Of a DNA stretch of 64,000 nucleotides, positions 36,199 to 45,314 are shown one piece after another; the first letter of the stretch is position 1; every line of letters begins with the position of its first letter. Made by a program: the position numbers and the translations under genes. The stretch covers positions 1-64,000 of the forward strand of contig OMWI01000042.1 in assembly GCA_900314715.1 (NCBI GenBank), written 5' to 3'. The stretch is from an uncultured Prevotellaceae bacterium (lineage in GTDB: Bacteria; Bacteroidota; Bacteroidia; Bacteroidales; Bacteroidaceae). Under the pieces are notes generated by a model. That model searched no databases, was not told where the DNA came from, and saw only the letters and a program-made list of their open reading frames with translations.

Positions 36199-37593
36199 TT
36201 AAAGAAAGTCGCGAGGATCGGTAATCTTACCCGTAATGGCAGCAGCAGCGGCCACTAACGGACTTGCCAATATCGTTCTGGCTCCAGGACCTTGACGTCC
36301 TTCAAAATTACGATTACTCGTTGACACGCTATACTTACCCGCTGGCACTTTATCGTCGTTCATGGCAAGACAGGCAGAACATCCTGGTTGACGAATCTCA
36401 AAACCTGCCGCTTGTAATATCTTGTCTAATCCTTCTTCTTGGATTTGACGACGAACCGTCCAACTACCAGGAACCAACCATGCAACGACGTTTTCTGCCT
36501 TTTGTTTACCTTCCACTATACTGGCAAAGGCACGGAAATCCTCGATGCGTCCATTCGTACAGGCTCCCAAGAACACATAGTCTATGGGATGTCCCAACAA
36601 CTTTTCGCCAGGTTCAAATCCCATGTAAGCCAAGCTCTTTCTGAAAGATGCCCTTCCTGCTTCGGGTATTTCATCCATCGTAGGGATAGATTCACGAATG
36701 CCAATTCCCATTCCTGGATTCGTACCATACGTAACACACGGTTCTATATCTTCTGCTTCAAAATACAATTCCTTATCAAACACGGCATCATCACCACTCT
36801 TCAGGGTTCTCCAATAAGCCAAAGCCTTTTCCCATTCTTCACCTTTAGGAGCGTATTCCTTACCTTTTATATATTGGAAAGTGGTCTCGTCTGGTGCTAC
36901 GAATCCGCCACGAGCACCCATCTCGATGGAAAGATTACACAAAGTAAGCCTGCCTTCCATCGACATTTCCCTAACGGTCTGTCCGCTATACTCCACGAAA
37001 TACCCCGTTGCTCCCGAAGTGGTGAGTTGACTCATCAGATAAAGAGCCACATCCTTGGCGGTTACTCCTTTCTTCAACGAGCCATTGATATTGATACGCA
37101 TCGACTTCGGTTTCTGTTGCAAGATACATTGTGAAGCCATCACCATTTCCACTTCTGATGTACCAATGCCAAAAGCAACGGCTCCCATGGCACCATGCGT
37201 AGAGGTGTGAGAGTCACCACATACAATCGTCATACCAGGCAACGACAATCCCTTCTCTGGTCCTACCACATGGATGATTCCATTGTCGGGCGTATTCATG
37301 GCATAATGCGTCAAGCCAAAATCCTCACAATTCTTGGCCAAGGTATCCACCTGTTTCTTTGAAACGGGGTCTTCGATGGATTTGTCTTGGTCGTGTGTAG
37401 GCGTATTATGATCGGGCATACAGAATATCTGCTTGGGACGGAAACACTTCAATCCACGTTCGCGCATTCCCGCAAATGCCTGTGGGGATGTTACTTCATG
37501 CATGTATAGACGGTCTATATACAACTGGGTAGGTCCACCTTCTATGATTTGCACCACATGTTTATCCCAAATCTTGTCAAATAACGTATTCAT
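36199..37593 (-). CDS. leuC: 3-isopropylmalate dehydratase large subunit
   Basis: 464 residues from ATG 37593, chosen because it lies 4 bp after the leuA stop. An upstream in-frame start would overlap leuA. Aconitase-family motifs: [20 protein letters not shown], the Fe-S ligands in [12 protein letters not shown], and [14 protein letters not shown]. It forms the [4Fe-4S] isomerase with LeuD. Confidence 0.95.
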   Translation of the reverse strand: MNTLFDKIWDKHVVQIIEGGPTQLYIDRLYMHEVTSPQAFAGMRERGLKCFRPKQIFCMPDHNTPTHDQDKSIEDPVSKKQVDTLAKNCEDFGLTHYAMNTPDNGIIHVVGPEKGLSLPGMTIVCGDSHTSTHGAMGAVAFGIGTSEVEMVMASQCILQQKPKSMRININGSLKKGVTAKDVALYLMSQLTTSGATGYFVEYSGQTVREMSMEGRLTLCNLSIEMGARGGFVAPDETTFQYIKGKEYAPKGEEWEKALAYWRTLKSGDDAVFDKELYFEAEDIEPCVTYGTNPGMGIGIRESIPTMDEIPEAGRASFRKSLAYMGFEPGEKLLGHPIDYVFLGACTNGRIEDFRAFASIVEGKQKAENVVAWLVPGSWTVRRQIQEEGLDKILQAAGFEIRQPGCSACLAMNDDKVPAGKYSVSTSNRNFEGRQGPGARTILASPLVAAAAAITGKITDPRDFL

Positions 37594-37597
37594 ATAC

Positions 37598-39097
37598 TTA
37601 ACTCCTAAATTTGTTGATACAATCAATATAAGCCTCTACTGAAGCCGTCACAATATCGGTATTGGCACCGAATCCATAGTAAACCTGACCATCATATTCC
37701 ACTTGCATGTGTACTTTACCCACGTCGTCGGAACCTTTGCTGATGGCTTGGATGGTAAACTCTTTCATAACCATTTGCTTGGTGATGATTTTCTTCAAGG
37801 CCTTGATTGCCGCGTCTACAGGACCATTTCCCGTTGAGGCAGCCTCAAACTTCTGGCTGGCGATGTCAAGTCCGATACTTGCCACACTTCTCACTCCCAT
37901 ACCAGTAGTTACCTGCAAGAAATCGAGTTTCACGCCATGCGTATCTGCCATGTCTGCACCTGCCAGCACTAACACGTCGGCATCGGTAACCTCTTTCTTT
38001 TGGTCTGCCAATTTCAAGAATTTCTGGTATACCTTATCGAGTTTCGCATCATCGTCAATATCCACGCCATTCACGTGCAGACGATATTTCAACGCTGCCC
38101 TACCCGAACGTGCGGTCAATACGATAGAGTTATCGTCCAAGCCAATATCCTTGGGGTCGATAATCTCGTATGTATGTACGTTTTTCAACACGCCATCTTG
38201 ATGAATGCCACTGGAATGGGCGAAAGCATTTCGTCCCACGATAGCCTTATTGGGTTGTACGGGCATGTTCATCAAACCGCTAACCATCCTACTGATGGGA
38301 TAGATTTTATTGGTATTGATATTGGTGTCGATTCCTAAATTCTTATGGCACTTCAAAATCATGGCAATCTCTTCCAAGGCCGTATTTCCAGCCCGCTCGC
38401 CAATGCCATTAATGGTTACTTCCACTTGTCGCGCTCCATTCATCACGCCACTAAATGTATTGGCGGTTGCCATTCCCAAGTCATTGTGACAATGGGTTGA
38501 GATGATGGCATTGTCTATTCCATCAACATGGTCTATCAAATACTTGATTTTCTCGCCATATTCCTGTGGTAAGCAATAACCCGTGGTATCGGGAATGTTA
38601 ACCACCGTGGCTCCAGCCTTAATCACGGCCTCTACCACACGTGCCAAGTATTCATTATCCGTACGTCCTGCATCTTCCGCATAAAACTCCACGTCTTCCA
38701 CATACTTCTTGGCATATTTCACGGCAGCCACGGCTCGTTCGATGATTTCCTCACGAGTGGTGTTAAACTTATATTTAATATGGTAATCCGATGTTCCTAT
38801 GCCCGTGTGAATACGCTTGTGCTTGGCATATTTCAATGACTCGGCAGCAAGGTCTATATCTTTTTGTACGGCACGTGTCAGGGCGCAAATAGTGGGCCAC
38901 GTCACCGCCTTGGAAATTTCTATTACTGAATTGAAGTCGCCAGGACTGGAAATGGGGAAGCCTGCCTCGATGATGTCAACGCCCAATTGCTCCAATTGCT
39001 TTGCCACTTGAATCTTCTCTACGGTATTCAATTGGCACCCTGGTACTTGTTCGCCGTCGCGAAGGGTTGTGTCGAAAATAAATAATCTATCACTCAT
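37598..39097 (-). CDS. leuA: 2-isopropylmalate synthase
   Basis: 499 residues, as in the long LeuA form. The barrel has [17 protein letters not shown], the metal site [15 protein letters not shown] and [13 protein letters not shown]. The C-terminal regulatory domain (about 385-499) with [15 protein letters not shown] binds leucine for feedback inhibition. It condenses 2-oxoisovalerate with acetyl-CoA, the first leucine-specific step. It is the first structural gene after the attenuated leader. Confidence 0.95.
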   Translation of the reverse strand: MSDRLFIFDTTLRDGEQVPGCQLNTVEKIQVAKQLEQLGVDIIEAGFPISSPGDFNSVIEISKAVTWPTICALTRAVQKDIDLAAESLKYAKHKRIHTGIGTSDYHIKYKFNTTREEIIERAVAAVKYAKKYVEDVEFYAEDAGRTDNEYLARVVEAVIKAGATVVNIPDTTGYCLPQEYGEKIKYLIDHVDGIDNAIISTHCHNDLGMATANTFSGVMNGARQVEVTINGIGERAGNTALEEIAMILKCHKNLGIDTNINTNKIYPISRMVSGLMNMPVQPNKAIVGRNAFAHSSGIHQDGVLKNVHTYEIIDPKDIGLDDNSIVLTARSGRAALKYRLHVNGVDIDDDAKLDKVYQKFLKLADQKKEVTDADVLVLAGADMADTHGVKLDFLQVTTGMGVRSVASIGLDIASQKFEAASTGNGPVDAAIKALKKIITKQMVMKEFTIQAISKGSDDVGKVHMQVEYDGQVYYGFGANTDIVTASVEAYIDCINKFRS

Positions 39098-39123
39098 ATA
39101 TTTTATGTTTGTATTATGTTATC

Positions 39124-39164
39124 AAAGAAAAAAGCCTTTCACACTTGTGGGAAGTGGAAAGGCT
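39124..39164 (-). terminator. Attenuator terminator of the leucine operon
   Basis: On the minus strand AGCCTTTC pairs with GAAAGGCT and inner CACTT with AAGTG, followed by TTTTTTC. It lies between the leader peptide and leuA. Its 5' arm contains CACTTCC (39150-39156), which can pair instead with GGAAGTG (39207-39213) inside the leader-peptide codons, giving an antiterminator. Confidence 0.85.
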
Positions 39165-39189
39165 CTATATCTTTAAATCATACCATAAA

Positions 39190-39276
39190 CTACATATACA
39201 CCCGTACACTTCCGACCACATCTTGAAGTCGAATTCGAATAATAATGCTTAGTAGTTCAATATGACTTGTTCTCAT
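39190..39276 (-). CDS. Leucine operon leader peptide (attenuation control)
   Basis: 28 codons from ATG 39276 to TAG 39190. The peptide starts MRTSHIELLSIIIRIRLQ and continues DVVGSVRVYM. Twelve of 28 residues are Leu, Ile or Val, with runs LL, III and VV. It lies 20 bp after the -7 box and before a terminator hairpin. The antiterminator arm GGAAGTG overlaps codons for Gly22-Ser23-Val24. Stalling at the earlier ELLSIII codons for want of charged tRNA would leave that arm free and prevent termination; smooth translation would cover it and allow termination. This is the classical attenuation layout; the mechanism here is inferred from sequence. Confidence 0.85.
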   Translation of the reverse strand: MRTSHIELLSIIIRIRLQDVVGSVRVYM

Positions 39277-39295
39277 GTCTTTACAATTTTCGGCT

Positions 39296-39328
39296 GCAAA
39301 GATAATCATTTACCATGATACCAACAAA
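39296..39328 (-). promoter_or_regulatory. Promoter of the leucine operon
   Basis: Minus-strand TTTG (39325-39328), 20-bp spacer and TATCTTTGC (39296-39304). It starts a leader of about 190 nt before leuA. Confidence 0.8.
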
Positions 39329-39380
39329 TAAATTATCACTTTTTTCTGCAATTATCTTACGAATTCGTACTTTTTGGTCG

Positions 39381-40892
39381 TCAATATGGCAAATCTTCTG
39401 TTGGAGGACTACCAAAGGGATCATCGCCACCATTCATTCTACTGCCAATGATTTCACCCTCCGTAGATGGGGCTACTGGCTTGAAATAGGAGTCTTCGGG
39501 ATTCTGGAAGCGCGTAAACTCTCCCTTGAAATCGAGCAGGATGTCTCCCATACCACCTTTACGGTGCTTGGCGATAATCACCTGTGCCTTTCCGTGCAAG
39601 TCGTTGCCTTTCTCGTCTTGGAAGATACGATAATACTCTGGACGGTGAACGAACAAAACCAAGTCGGCATCTTGCTCAATGGCTCCCGACTCACGTAGGT
39701 CGCTCAATTGCGGACGCTTTCCTTCCAGACCTTCACGATTCTCTACGGTACGGTTCAACTGCGACAAGGCAATGATGGGAATGTTCAGTTCCTTGGCAAG
39801 TCCCTTCAACGAGCGAGAGATGGTAGACACCTCTTCCTGACGGTTTCCGAATCGCATACCGTTTGCATTCATCAATTGCAAGTAGTCTATCATGATGATT
39901 TTGATGCCTTTCTCGCGAACGAGGCGACGTGCCTTGGTGCGTAACTCAAAGACCGACAAGCCAGGCGTATCGTCTACATAGATGGGAGCACCCGTGAGTT
40001 GACGCAAATTCTTGTCCAATCGCTCCCATTCGTCTCCCGTCAACTGACCGTTCAATATCTTGGAACCAGGAATCTCGCATACGTTGGAAATCAATCTCTG
40101 CACCAATTGCACGTTACTCATTTCGAGTGAGAAGAACGCCAATGGCTGTCCGTAATCTACGGCAATGTTCTTGGCAATGCTCAATGCCAACGATGTCTTT
40201 CCCATCGCAGGGCGACCGGCAATGATGACCAAGTCGCTGGGTTGCCAACCAGAGGTTTTCTCATCCAACTTCGTATAACCAGAAGGTACTCCCGTCAAAC
40301 CGCCCTTATTGGCAGACGCTTTCTGGATAGCGTCAATTGCCTGTCCTATCACGGGGTCAATCTGGGTATAGTCGGTCTTCATGTTCTTTTGTGAAATCTC
40401 GAACAGTTCACCTTCTGCGTTTTGCATCACCGCATCAATATCCAACGTTTCGTCAAACGCATTGGTCTCTACCCTACTCGCAAAGGAAATCAACTGACGA
40501 GCAAGGAATTTCTGTGCCAACACATGGGCATGATACTCAATATGTGCAGAGGAAGCCACGGCAGAACTCAATTCGATGATGTATTCTGCTCCGCCAATGC
40601 TCTCTAAAGTTCCCTCATGCTTCAGTTCTTCCACCACCGTCATGATGTCAACAGGCTTTTCGTCCATATTGAGCGTACGAATGGCAAGGAAAATCTTTTG
40701 GTGACGAGGTTCATAAAAGGTTTCTGGGCGAATGATTTCCGAGATGATAGAGAATGCATCCTTGTCTATCATCAACGCGCCAAGCACCACGCGCTCTATC
40801 TCCAACGCCTGCGGCTGAAGGTGTCCGTAGGTGTTATCAATAGGCGTTTGCCCTCCTCTTCGTATGTTGTTGTTTGAATTGTTATCAGGCAT
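39381..40892 (-). CDS. dnaB: Replicative DNA helicase
   Basis: 503 residues from ATG 40892; an extension to 40925 would start at or above the -7 box. The N-terminal DnaB domain (ALEIERVVLGALMIDKDAFS) is followed by a RecA-like ATPase: Walker A AGRPAMGKTSLALSIA, H2 FFSLEMSN, and Walker B IIMIDYLQLM. The C-terminus has ESGAIEQDADLVLFVHRPEY. It unwinds DNA at the fork and loads primase. No intein is present. It transcribes away from the repeat region. Confidence 0.95.
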   Translation of the reverse strand: MPDNNSNNNIRRGGQTPIDNTYGHLQPQALEIERVVLGALMIDKDAFSIISEIIRPETFYEPRHQKIFLAIRTLNMDEKPVDIMTVVEELKHEGTLESIGGAEYIIELSSAVASSAHIEYHAHVLAQKFLARQLISFASRVETNAFDETLDIDAVMQNAEGELFEISQKNMKTDYTQIDPVIGQAIDAIQKASANKGGLTGVPSGYTKLDEKTSGWQPSDLVIIAGRPAMGKTSLALSIAKNIAVDYGQPLAFFSLEMSNVQLVQRLISNVCEIPGSKILNGQLTGDEWERLDKNLRQLTGAPIYVDDTPGLSVFELRTKARRLVREKGIKIIMIDYLQLMNANGMRFGNRQEEVSTISRSLKGLAKELNIPIIALSQLNRTVENREGLEGKRPQLSDLRESGAIEQDADLVLFVHRPEYYRIFQDEKGNDLHGKAQVIIAKHRKGGMGDILLDFKGEFTRFQNPEDSYFKPVAPSTEGEIIGSRMNGGDDPFGSPPTEDLPY

Positions 40893-40921
40893 GTTACAAG
40901 AAAGATAAAATGAAATAGGAT

Positions 40922-40930
40922 GCAAAATTA
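40922..40930 (-). promoter_or_regulatory. -7 box for dnaB
   Basis: Minus-strand TAATTTTGC, 29 bp before ATG 40892. A TTTG at 40947-40950 is spaced 16 bp, shorter than usual. Confidence 0.5.
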
Positions 40931-41016
40931 CGAATAATCATCGTAACAAACGAATGTTTTTGAAAAAACAACACAACAAAAATATCCGCTATGGCTCTCT
41001 TACGTATTGAAGGCAA

Positions 41017-41101
41017 CCCTCCTTGCCGCATGGTACGGCCGTGGGGCTTCATGCAGGCTTGGAAGCCTGCGCCCCACCGCCATACCATACGGCAAGGAGG
41101 G
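41017..41101. repeat. 85-bp long inverted repeat (hairpin)
   Basis: CCCTCCTTGCCG (41017-41028) pairs with CGGCAAGGAGGG (41090-41101). Further in, ATGGTA/TACCAT, GTGGGGC/GCCCCAC and GCAGGCT/AGCCTGC continue the stem. It lies just past the end of the 41138-41851 gene and may end its transcript, or be a REP-like dispersed hairpin. Confidence 0.8.
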
Positions 41102-41137
41102 CTTTGGTTTGCGTTCCCACGTTTGGGGAAGGATGCA

Positions 41138-41851
41138 CTAATTTCTAACGACGGGGCGCACACTCTGACCGCCGTCGCGGCCGTAGTTGCCCCAGTTGGC
41201 GTTGCCCGAACGGAAGCCGAGGCCGTAGACGTAGTCCGAGCCGTCTGGGAGCTGCGTAGACGACCAGTAGTGGCCGCTCTCACCAGCGTAGTAGCGGCCG
41301 CCGTACCAGCGGCCGCCAGCAGCGGGCAAGAAGATGCTATTGCCATTGATATTGCTAGTGAACTTCCTGCCTTTCACACCATTGAGCGTTGTCCATTCGC
41401 TTGTGCAGTTATCAAGCAACTCATTGATATCGTCCAAGGTGGGCATACACCAGTTGCCACCCCATTTTACATGGGCAACGTCGTATTTCGTGCCGCTGAT
41501 ATCTGAGCCGATGTTTACATACTTACCATTTTGGTAATACTTGTAGGTACTTTCATCATAAACCTCTTTCTCCTCGGTCTCGCCCCAAGCGTAATAACCG
41601 CCGTATTCCTCGGGCTTAGTGGCTCCCACGTTGCAGCTTGCCCACTTCGTACCACTCGGCAAGCCGAGGTCAATAGCCTCGCCAACAGCCACTTCGCCAG
41701 GATTTAATTTACCGAGAATCTTGTTCACCAATGCCACGACATCGTTGATATTCACTTCACCATCGTTGTTCACGTCATAATGATAACTCTGTGCACTCGC
41801 GCCCATGATTCCTAACCACAGAGTCGCGAAAAACAATAACATTCTTTTCAT
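41138..41851 (-). CDS. Secreted protein with dockerin-like EF-hand repeat and Fib_succ_major-type domain
   Basis: 237 residues with a signal peptide (MKRMLLFFATLWLGIMGASA). Residues 24-48 (YDVNNDGEVNINDVVALVN) form one dockerin-type calcium loop; a full dockerin has two. The rest (LGLPSGTKWASCNVGATKPE, then WGGNWCMPTLDDINELL, SGHYWSSTQL and SVRPVV) is the Fibrobacter-succinogenes-major-paralogue domain, common in secreted Bacteroidota proteins and related to lectin-like folds. Function is unknown; binding is a guess. It stands alone next to a repeat-dense region. Confidence 0.75.
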   Translation of the reverse strand: MKRMLLFFATLWLGIMGASAQSYHYDVNNDGEVNINDVVALVNKILGKLNPGEVAVGEAIDLGLPSGTKWASCNVGATKPEEYGGYYAWGETEEKEVYDESTYKYYQNGKYVNIGSDISGTKYDVAHVKWGGNWCMPTLDDINELLDNCTSEWTTLNGVKGRKFTSNINGNSIFLPAAGGRWYGGRYYAGESGHYWSSTQLPDGSDYVYGLGFRSGNANWGNYGRDGGQSVRPVVRN

Positions 41852-42032
41852 AATATCTGTAATTTTGATGAATAAATAATATTTTGTACAAAAATACGAA
41901 AATAATCATGAAAACATGTCAATATTTCAGAAAACATGTCGTGTCATTAGGAATTAAATGATGATAGAAAGATAGATAGTTAGAAGCAAGAAGCAAGAAG
42001 CAAGAGAATAGTCTAATTGTGAATTGTGAATT
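41852..42032. other. Intergenic start of the repeat-rich block
   Basis: No gene. It holds the possible -7 box and, at about 41975-42010, direct AGAAGCA units after AGATAGTTAGAAGCAAG. The same string recurs at 48046-48065. ATTGTGAATTGTGAATTG follows, shared with 45428-45490. Confidence 0.5.
41888..41896 (-). promoter_or_regulatory. Possible -7 box for the dockerin-like gene
   Basis: Minus-strand TATTTTTGT fits TAnnTTTGY, 36 bp before the ATG at 41851. Confidence 0.35.
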
Positions 42033-42489
42033 GCCTAATGTGATTCTTCATTCTTCATTCTTCATTCTTCATTCTTCATTCTTCATTCTACATTCTTCAT
42101 TTTCCCCAAGACCTCCCGTCGTTTTTCATAAACATCTAATTATTAATGAGTTGCAAAACCGAAAAGCATCAAAGACCTCCCGTTAGACCTCCCGTAAGAC
42201 CTCCCATAGACCTCACCTAAGACCTCATGTATTTTTTTAATTCACAATTCACAATTATCAATTCACAATTGAGAAGATTGAAGGTAATCTCACAACACTA
42301 AACATTACCCAAAGTGTGAGGTCTTACGGGAGGTCTATGGGAGGTCTTACGGGAGGTCTTGAAAATGTTAAATCGCTGATAAAGAACGAATTAACCTAAA
42401 AAACGGGAGGTCTTCGAGAAAATGAAGAATGTAGAATGAAAAATGAAGAATGAAGAATGAAGAATGAAGAATGAAGAATCACATTAGGC
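42033..42489. repeat. 457-bp giant inverted repeat (MITE-like)
   Basis: The outer end GCCTAATGTGATTCTTCATT (42033 on) is mirrored by AATGAAGAATCACATTAGGC (ending 42489). Between them come TTCATTC tandem units, CATTCTACATTCTTCATTTT mirrored by AAAATGAAGAATGTAGAATG, and tandem 12-bp GACCTCCCGTAA-type units mirrored by TTACGGGAGGTC. No transposase gene is inside. Confidence 0.8.
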
Positions 42490-42496
42490 GTAACTA

Positions 42497-42637
42497 CTCA
42501 GCACCCTTCCTTTACCACGAACAAAAATCTTCAAAAATCTAACAATAATGATGATTCTGTACAGATTCCAGTACAGTTTTTCGTAAGATTTTTGATGATT
42601 TTTGAAGATTTTTGTCTTCATGCCATGGGGTGCTGAG
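42497..42637. repeat. 141-bp inverted repeat
   Basis: CTCAGCACCC (42497-42506) is mirrored by GGGTGCTGAG (42628-42637), and CAAAAATCTTCAAAAATC by GATTTTTGAAGATTTTTG. A small CTGTAC/GTACAG hairpin sits at the centre. It starts 8 bp after the previous element. Confidence 0.75.
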
Positions 42638-42696
42638 CTGTTACCGCAACCATTTAAAGCTCCCTTCCCTTGGGGAAGGGTTGGGGATGGGCTTTA

Positions 42697-42806
42697 ACAC
42701 AAACGATAGCTTTGTATGCTGTAAACCATACGTCTATAACGTACAAATCAATGATTTGTAGCATATAAAGCAATGATTTGTAACATATAAAGCAATGGTT
42801 TCTAAC
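42697..42806. repeat. 22-bp tandem palindromic array B
   Basis: About five 22-bp units such as GTACAAATCAATGATTTGTA and ATATAAAGCAATGATTTGTA. Several are near-perfect palindromes (CAAATCA/TGATTTG). The final AAAGCAATGGTTTCT resembles the end of array A. Confidence 0.7.
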
Positions 42807-42993
42807 CTAATGGTGGCTCAGTCGTTTTTTCGTAGGGGATAAAAACTTTTCAATGTGGTGATAAGTTCCTAATATCGGTTGGAGTACCCCTCTGGGGTAG
42901 AAATCGCTCAAATCTTTACAAATCAAACAAATATTTTGATAGATTTGGTTAGATTTGTAAGATTTCTCGCCGTTAATCAATGTTTGCATGGAA

Positions 42994-43265
42994 GATGCCG
43001 TAGGCATCAGATGATAGTAGCCAGCTATGCAGCTGCCCCATTAGGGGCAGCGAAATGGCTGGTAGTGAAGACACACATATAATTCCTTGCTGTTATGCAA
43101 GGGACATAATGAAGCATGTCGCAAACCTAAAGGCTTGCATTTTTAAATATCCATATCTTAACCAGCTATTTACTTTCCCTCGCTTCGCGAACAGTGACCG
43201 TTGGTTCGCCATACCTATCGGCATGGCTGCATAGCTGGCTACTATTATCCAATGCCTACGGCATT
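42994..43265. repeat. Inverted pair of GCCGTAGGCAT-type elements
   Basis: The left element starts ATGCCGTAGGCAT, then GATAGTAGCCAGCTATGCAG. The right one ends with its mirror (CTGCATAGCTGGCTACTATT, then AATGCCTACGGCATT). They are separated by about 100 bp of unmatched sequence. REP-like dispersed hairpins paired head to head are the best description. Confidence 0.7.
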
Positions 43266-43327
43266 TCTCCTTTCTCAAATAGATTGCCAATTCAATGGTA
43301 TGAAACTACGGCAAAAGAATAAAGATG

Positions 43328-43545
43328 TTGTCCGCTAAACGGCGGCCTGAAAGGCCAACAAGCTTATAGCCTAGGGCAACGCCCTAAGAAAAAGAACACC
43401 AACAAATTTCGCTCTGAAAGAGCAAAAGCGTCTAACAATCCATGCTTTTGCGCTTACAGCGCGTCAACTTTACATGCACTCTTTCCCAGGGCGTTGCCCT
43501 GGGCTTTAAGCTTACTGGTCTTTCAGACCACCGTTTAGCGGACAA
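43328..43545. repeat. 218-bp inverted repeat with internal hairpins
   Basis: TTGTCCGCTAAACGG (43328-43342) is mirrored by CCGTTTAGCGGACAA (43531-43545). Inside are AGGGCAACGCCCT and AGGGCGTTGCCCT, GGCCTGAAAGGCC, GGTCTTTCAGACC and GCTCTGAAAGAGC hairpins. These GGGCGTTGCCC hairpins are typical of dispersed non-coding repeats in Bacteroidota. Confidence 0.75.
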
Positions 43546-43746
43546 CAATATAAACTTCTCTTATCAAAGATCCCAATAACAGACCGCCGTTTAGCGGACA
43601 ACAATAAAACTTCTCTTATCAAAGATCCCAATAACAGACCGCCGTTTAGCGGACAACAATAAAAACTTCTCTTATCAAAGATTCCAATAACAGGCCGCAG
43701 TTTAGCAGACAACAATAATACTTCTGTTATCAAAAATCCCAGTAAC
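43525..43746. repeat. Four tandem copies of a 55-56-bp repeat
   Basis: Units begin at about 43525, 43581, 43636 and 43692. Each holds AGACCGCCGTTTAGCGGACA followed by CTTCTCTTATCAAAGATCCC. The first unit is also the right arm of the inverted repeat; the fourth is the most diverged. There are no unique spacers. Confidence 0.85.
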
Positions 43747-43918
43747 ACATTTTGGAGAAGGCACCGGAAGCATCGGCAGCTTCGCCATTTCCAGAGATAC
43801 CGCCACCTTTGCCCAAGTTCGTCGAACTATATCTCGGATTGGTTTGTGTGCTCGCCGTGAGGATAAAGCCATCTACTTTCACGTTCACCCTCGAAGTGCG
43901 GGGGCATATATACTTACT
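43730..43918 (-). pseudogene. C-terminal remnant of a secreted or surface protein
   Basis: A 62-codon open stretch without a start reads VNVKVDGFILTASTQTNPRY, then GGGISGNGEAADASGAFSKM and a TGA inside the tandem repeat. Its Ser/Gly/Asn-rich, beta-like composition suggests the end of a surface protein whose upstream part is gone (a TAG directly precedes it). Family not recognised. Confidence 0.35.
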
Positions 43919-43951
43919 CTATTCCATAATTTGTTGTTTTTTTTTGTTAGA

Positions 43952-44014
43952 GGTGAGAGGTGAGAGATTTGTCCTCCAATTGCAAAGCATATCTCTCACC
44001 ACTCCCCTCTCACC
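43952..44014. repeat. Short inverted repeat with conserved loop
   Basis: GGTGAGAGGTGAGAGAT (43952-43968) is mirrored by ATCTCTCACC and CTCTCACC (43991-44014). The loop TGTCCTCCAATTGCAAAGC is identical to one at 48073-48091 inside another inverted repeat. It could also act as terminator for the gene ending at 44020. Confidence 0.6.
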
Positions 44015-44019
44015 ACTCA

Positions 44020-45270
44020 CTACTTAATAATCACTTTCTTTCCGTTCATGATATAGAGACCCTTTGCGGGGCGGGTTACCATTCTTCCCTGCAAGTCATA
44101 CACTTGCTCGTTTTGCAGGTTCTCGTTGAGAATGGTCTTGACACCTGTCAAAGAATTGTCCATCATAACCATTGCCTTGGCACCTTGGGCTTCGCCCTTC
44201 ACCTCGAAATAAGCGCGGAAACCCTTCATGTCGCCAGATGTGGTGCTTGGGTAAAACAACGTATTGTTGGCTCCGAGGAACAGGATGTTCTCGTTTCCAT
44301 TCTGCAAAGTAGTTACGTCGAACACGGGAATGAACTTGGCAAGGCTTGTCGTAACGGGTTGAGTTTCCTTCTTCACCGTCACGGCATTAAACGTGATGGG
44401 GCTCTCCACGGCATCCGACACATAGATAAGGTAGGGAACGCCAGCCGTGATAGCATCGGCAAGAGTGAAGTCGAAATACAAGGTACCATTCTCCATGTGC
44501 GTGTCGCTGAGTTGCGCAAGCTCAACGTCATCGCCAAATTTATACTTCAACATGTCGTTGTTCACATCAAACGGCAGGCACAATGTGTTGTAGGAACCAG
44601 GCACGATGGTGCGGGCTAATGTCACGTTGCGGATTTCGCCGTTGTTTGCGTTGATGGTGGAACTGTTGCCATCGGAATTCTCGTCAAGGGCAATTCCATC
44701 TGTTTTCAGCGTGAAATAGCCAGGATTGCTCTTTCCACCATCGATGCGGGCATATTTCTTGCTTGTCAAGTCTTCGTTATATGTCGTTCCTTGTCCTCCT
44801 ACGAGGTTTGTACAGCCATAAAACATGGCTCCACTCGGTGCGTCACTATCTATCGTCCAGTCGTTGCCTACGTAGATGGTCTTCAATCCGCGACAAAACA
44901 AGAACATATTGTTTACAGTTGTTACCTTAGCTAAATTGAAAGACGATAGGTCAAGGGATGACAATTCATAACAATCAGCAAACATATATCCCATGTCTGT
45001 CACCTCGGAAGTATTCAGGTATTCTATACCTTCAATAGTTGCCAATTTATGAAATGCATCAAACCAACCATGGCAAGAGTGTGGCAGTACGCTGGCAAAA
45101 GATTCATCAAATATTATCTTCGTACAATCATCATGTGTGACAAACTTAAAACCAGGGAAATAGTCGTTGGGAGTATCTGTCACATCAGTTCCACTCCATA
45201 CTTGGGTAACGGTCTGTCCGTCGTAGGTGTCGTCAGTCGTATACGCCCCTATCATATAAAAAAACGGCAT
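44020..45270 (-). pseudogene. BspA/DUF285-type surface protein lacking its N-terminus
   Basis: 416 residues. The DUF285 leucine-rich repeats are present (GIEYLNTSEVTDMGYMFADC, LSSLDLSSFNLAKVTTVNNM, TIYVGNDWTID). A long linker follows, then a Prevotella-type tail VYDLQGRMVTRPAKGLY and NGKKVIIK. Family members normally start with a signal peptide. Here the frame opens at MPFFYMIGAYTTDD directly after TAA TAA, so the export signal and first repeat part are missing. BspA-like proteins mediate adhesion. A rare cytosolic form is possible but 5' truncation is more likely. Confidence 0.65.
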
Positions 45271-45314
45271 TTATTATTAGGATGAGAAGGGGCCTTTCTA
45301 TTTAGTACATTTGC

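Noticed and set aside
40991-41506. 171-codon plus-strand frame rich in Ala and Val
   Set aside because: Antisense to the dockerin-like gene and running through the 85-bp hairpin.
42807-43290. Short frames around the GCCGTAGGCAT elements
   Set aside because: They lie in inverted non-coding repeats and have no recognisable domains.
43525-43746. Possible CRISPR array (four evenly spaced copies)
   Set aside because: The whole 55-56-bp unit is repeated, so there are no unique spacers, and no cas genes are nearby.
43512-43748. 78-codon minus-strand frame with repeating FDKRSFYCCPLNGG
   Set aside because: Direct translation of the tandem 55-bp repeat; no promoter and no protein-like features beyond the repetition.
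44020-44619. 219-codon plus-strand frame opposite the DUF285 gene
   Set aside because: The minus-strand frame has clear DUF285 repeats; the plus frame has none.
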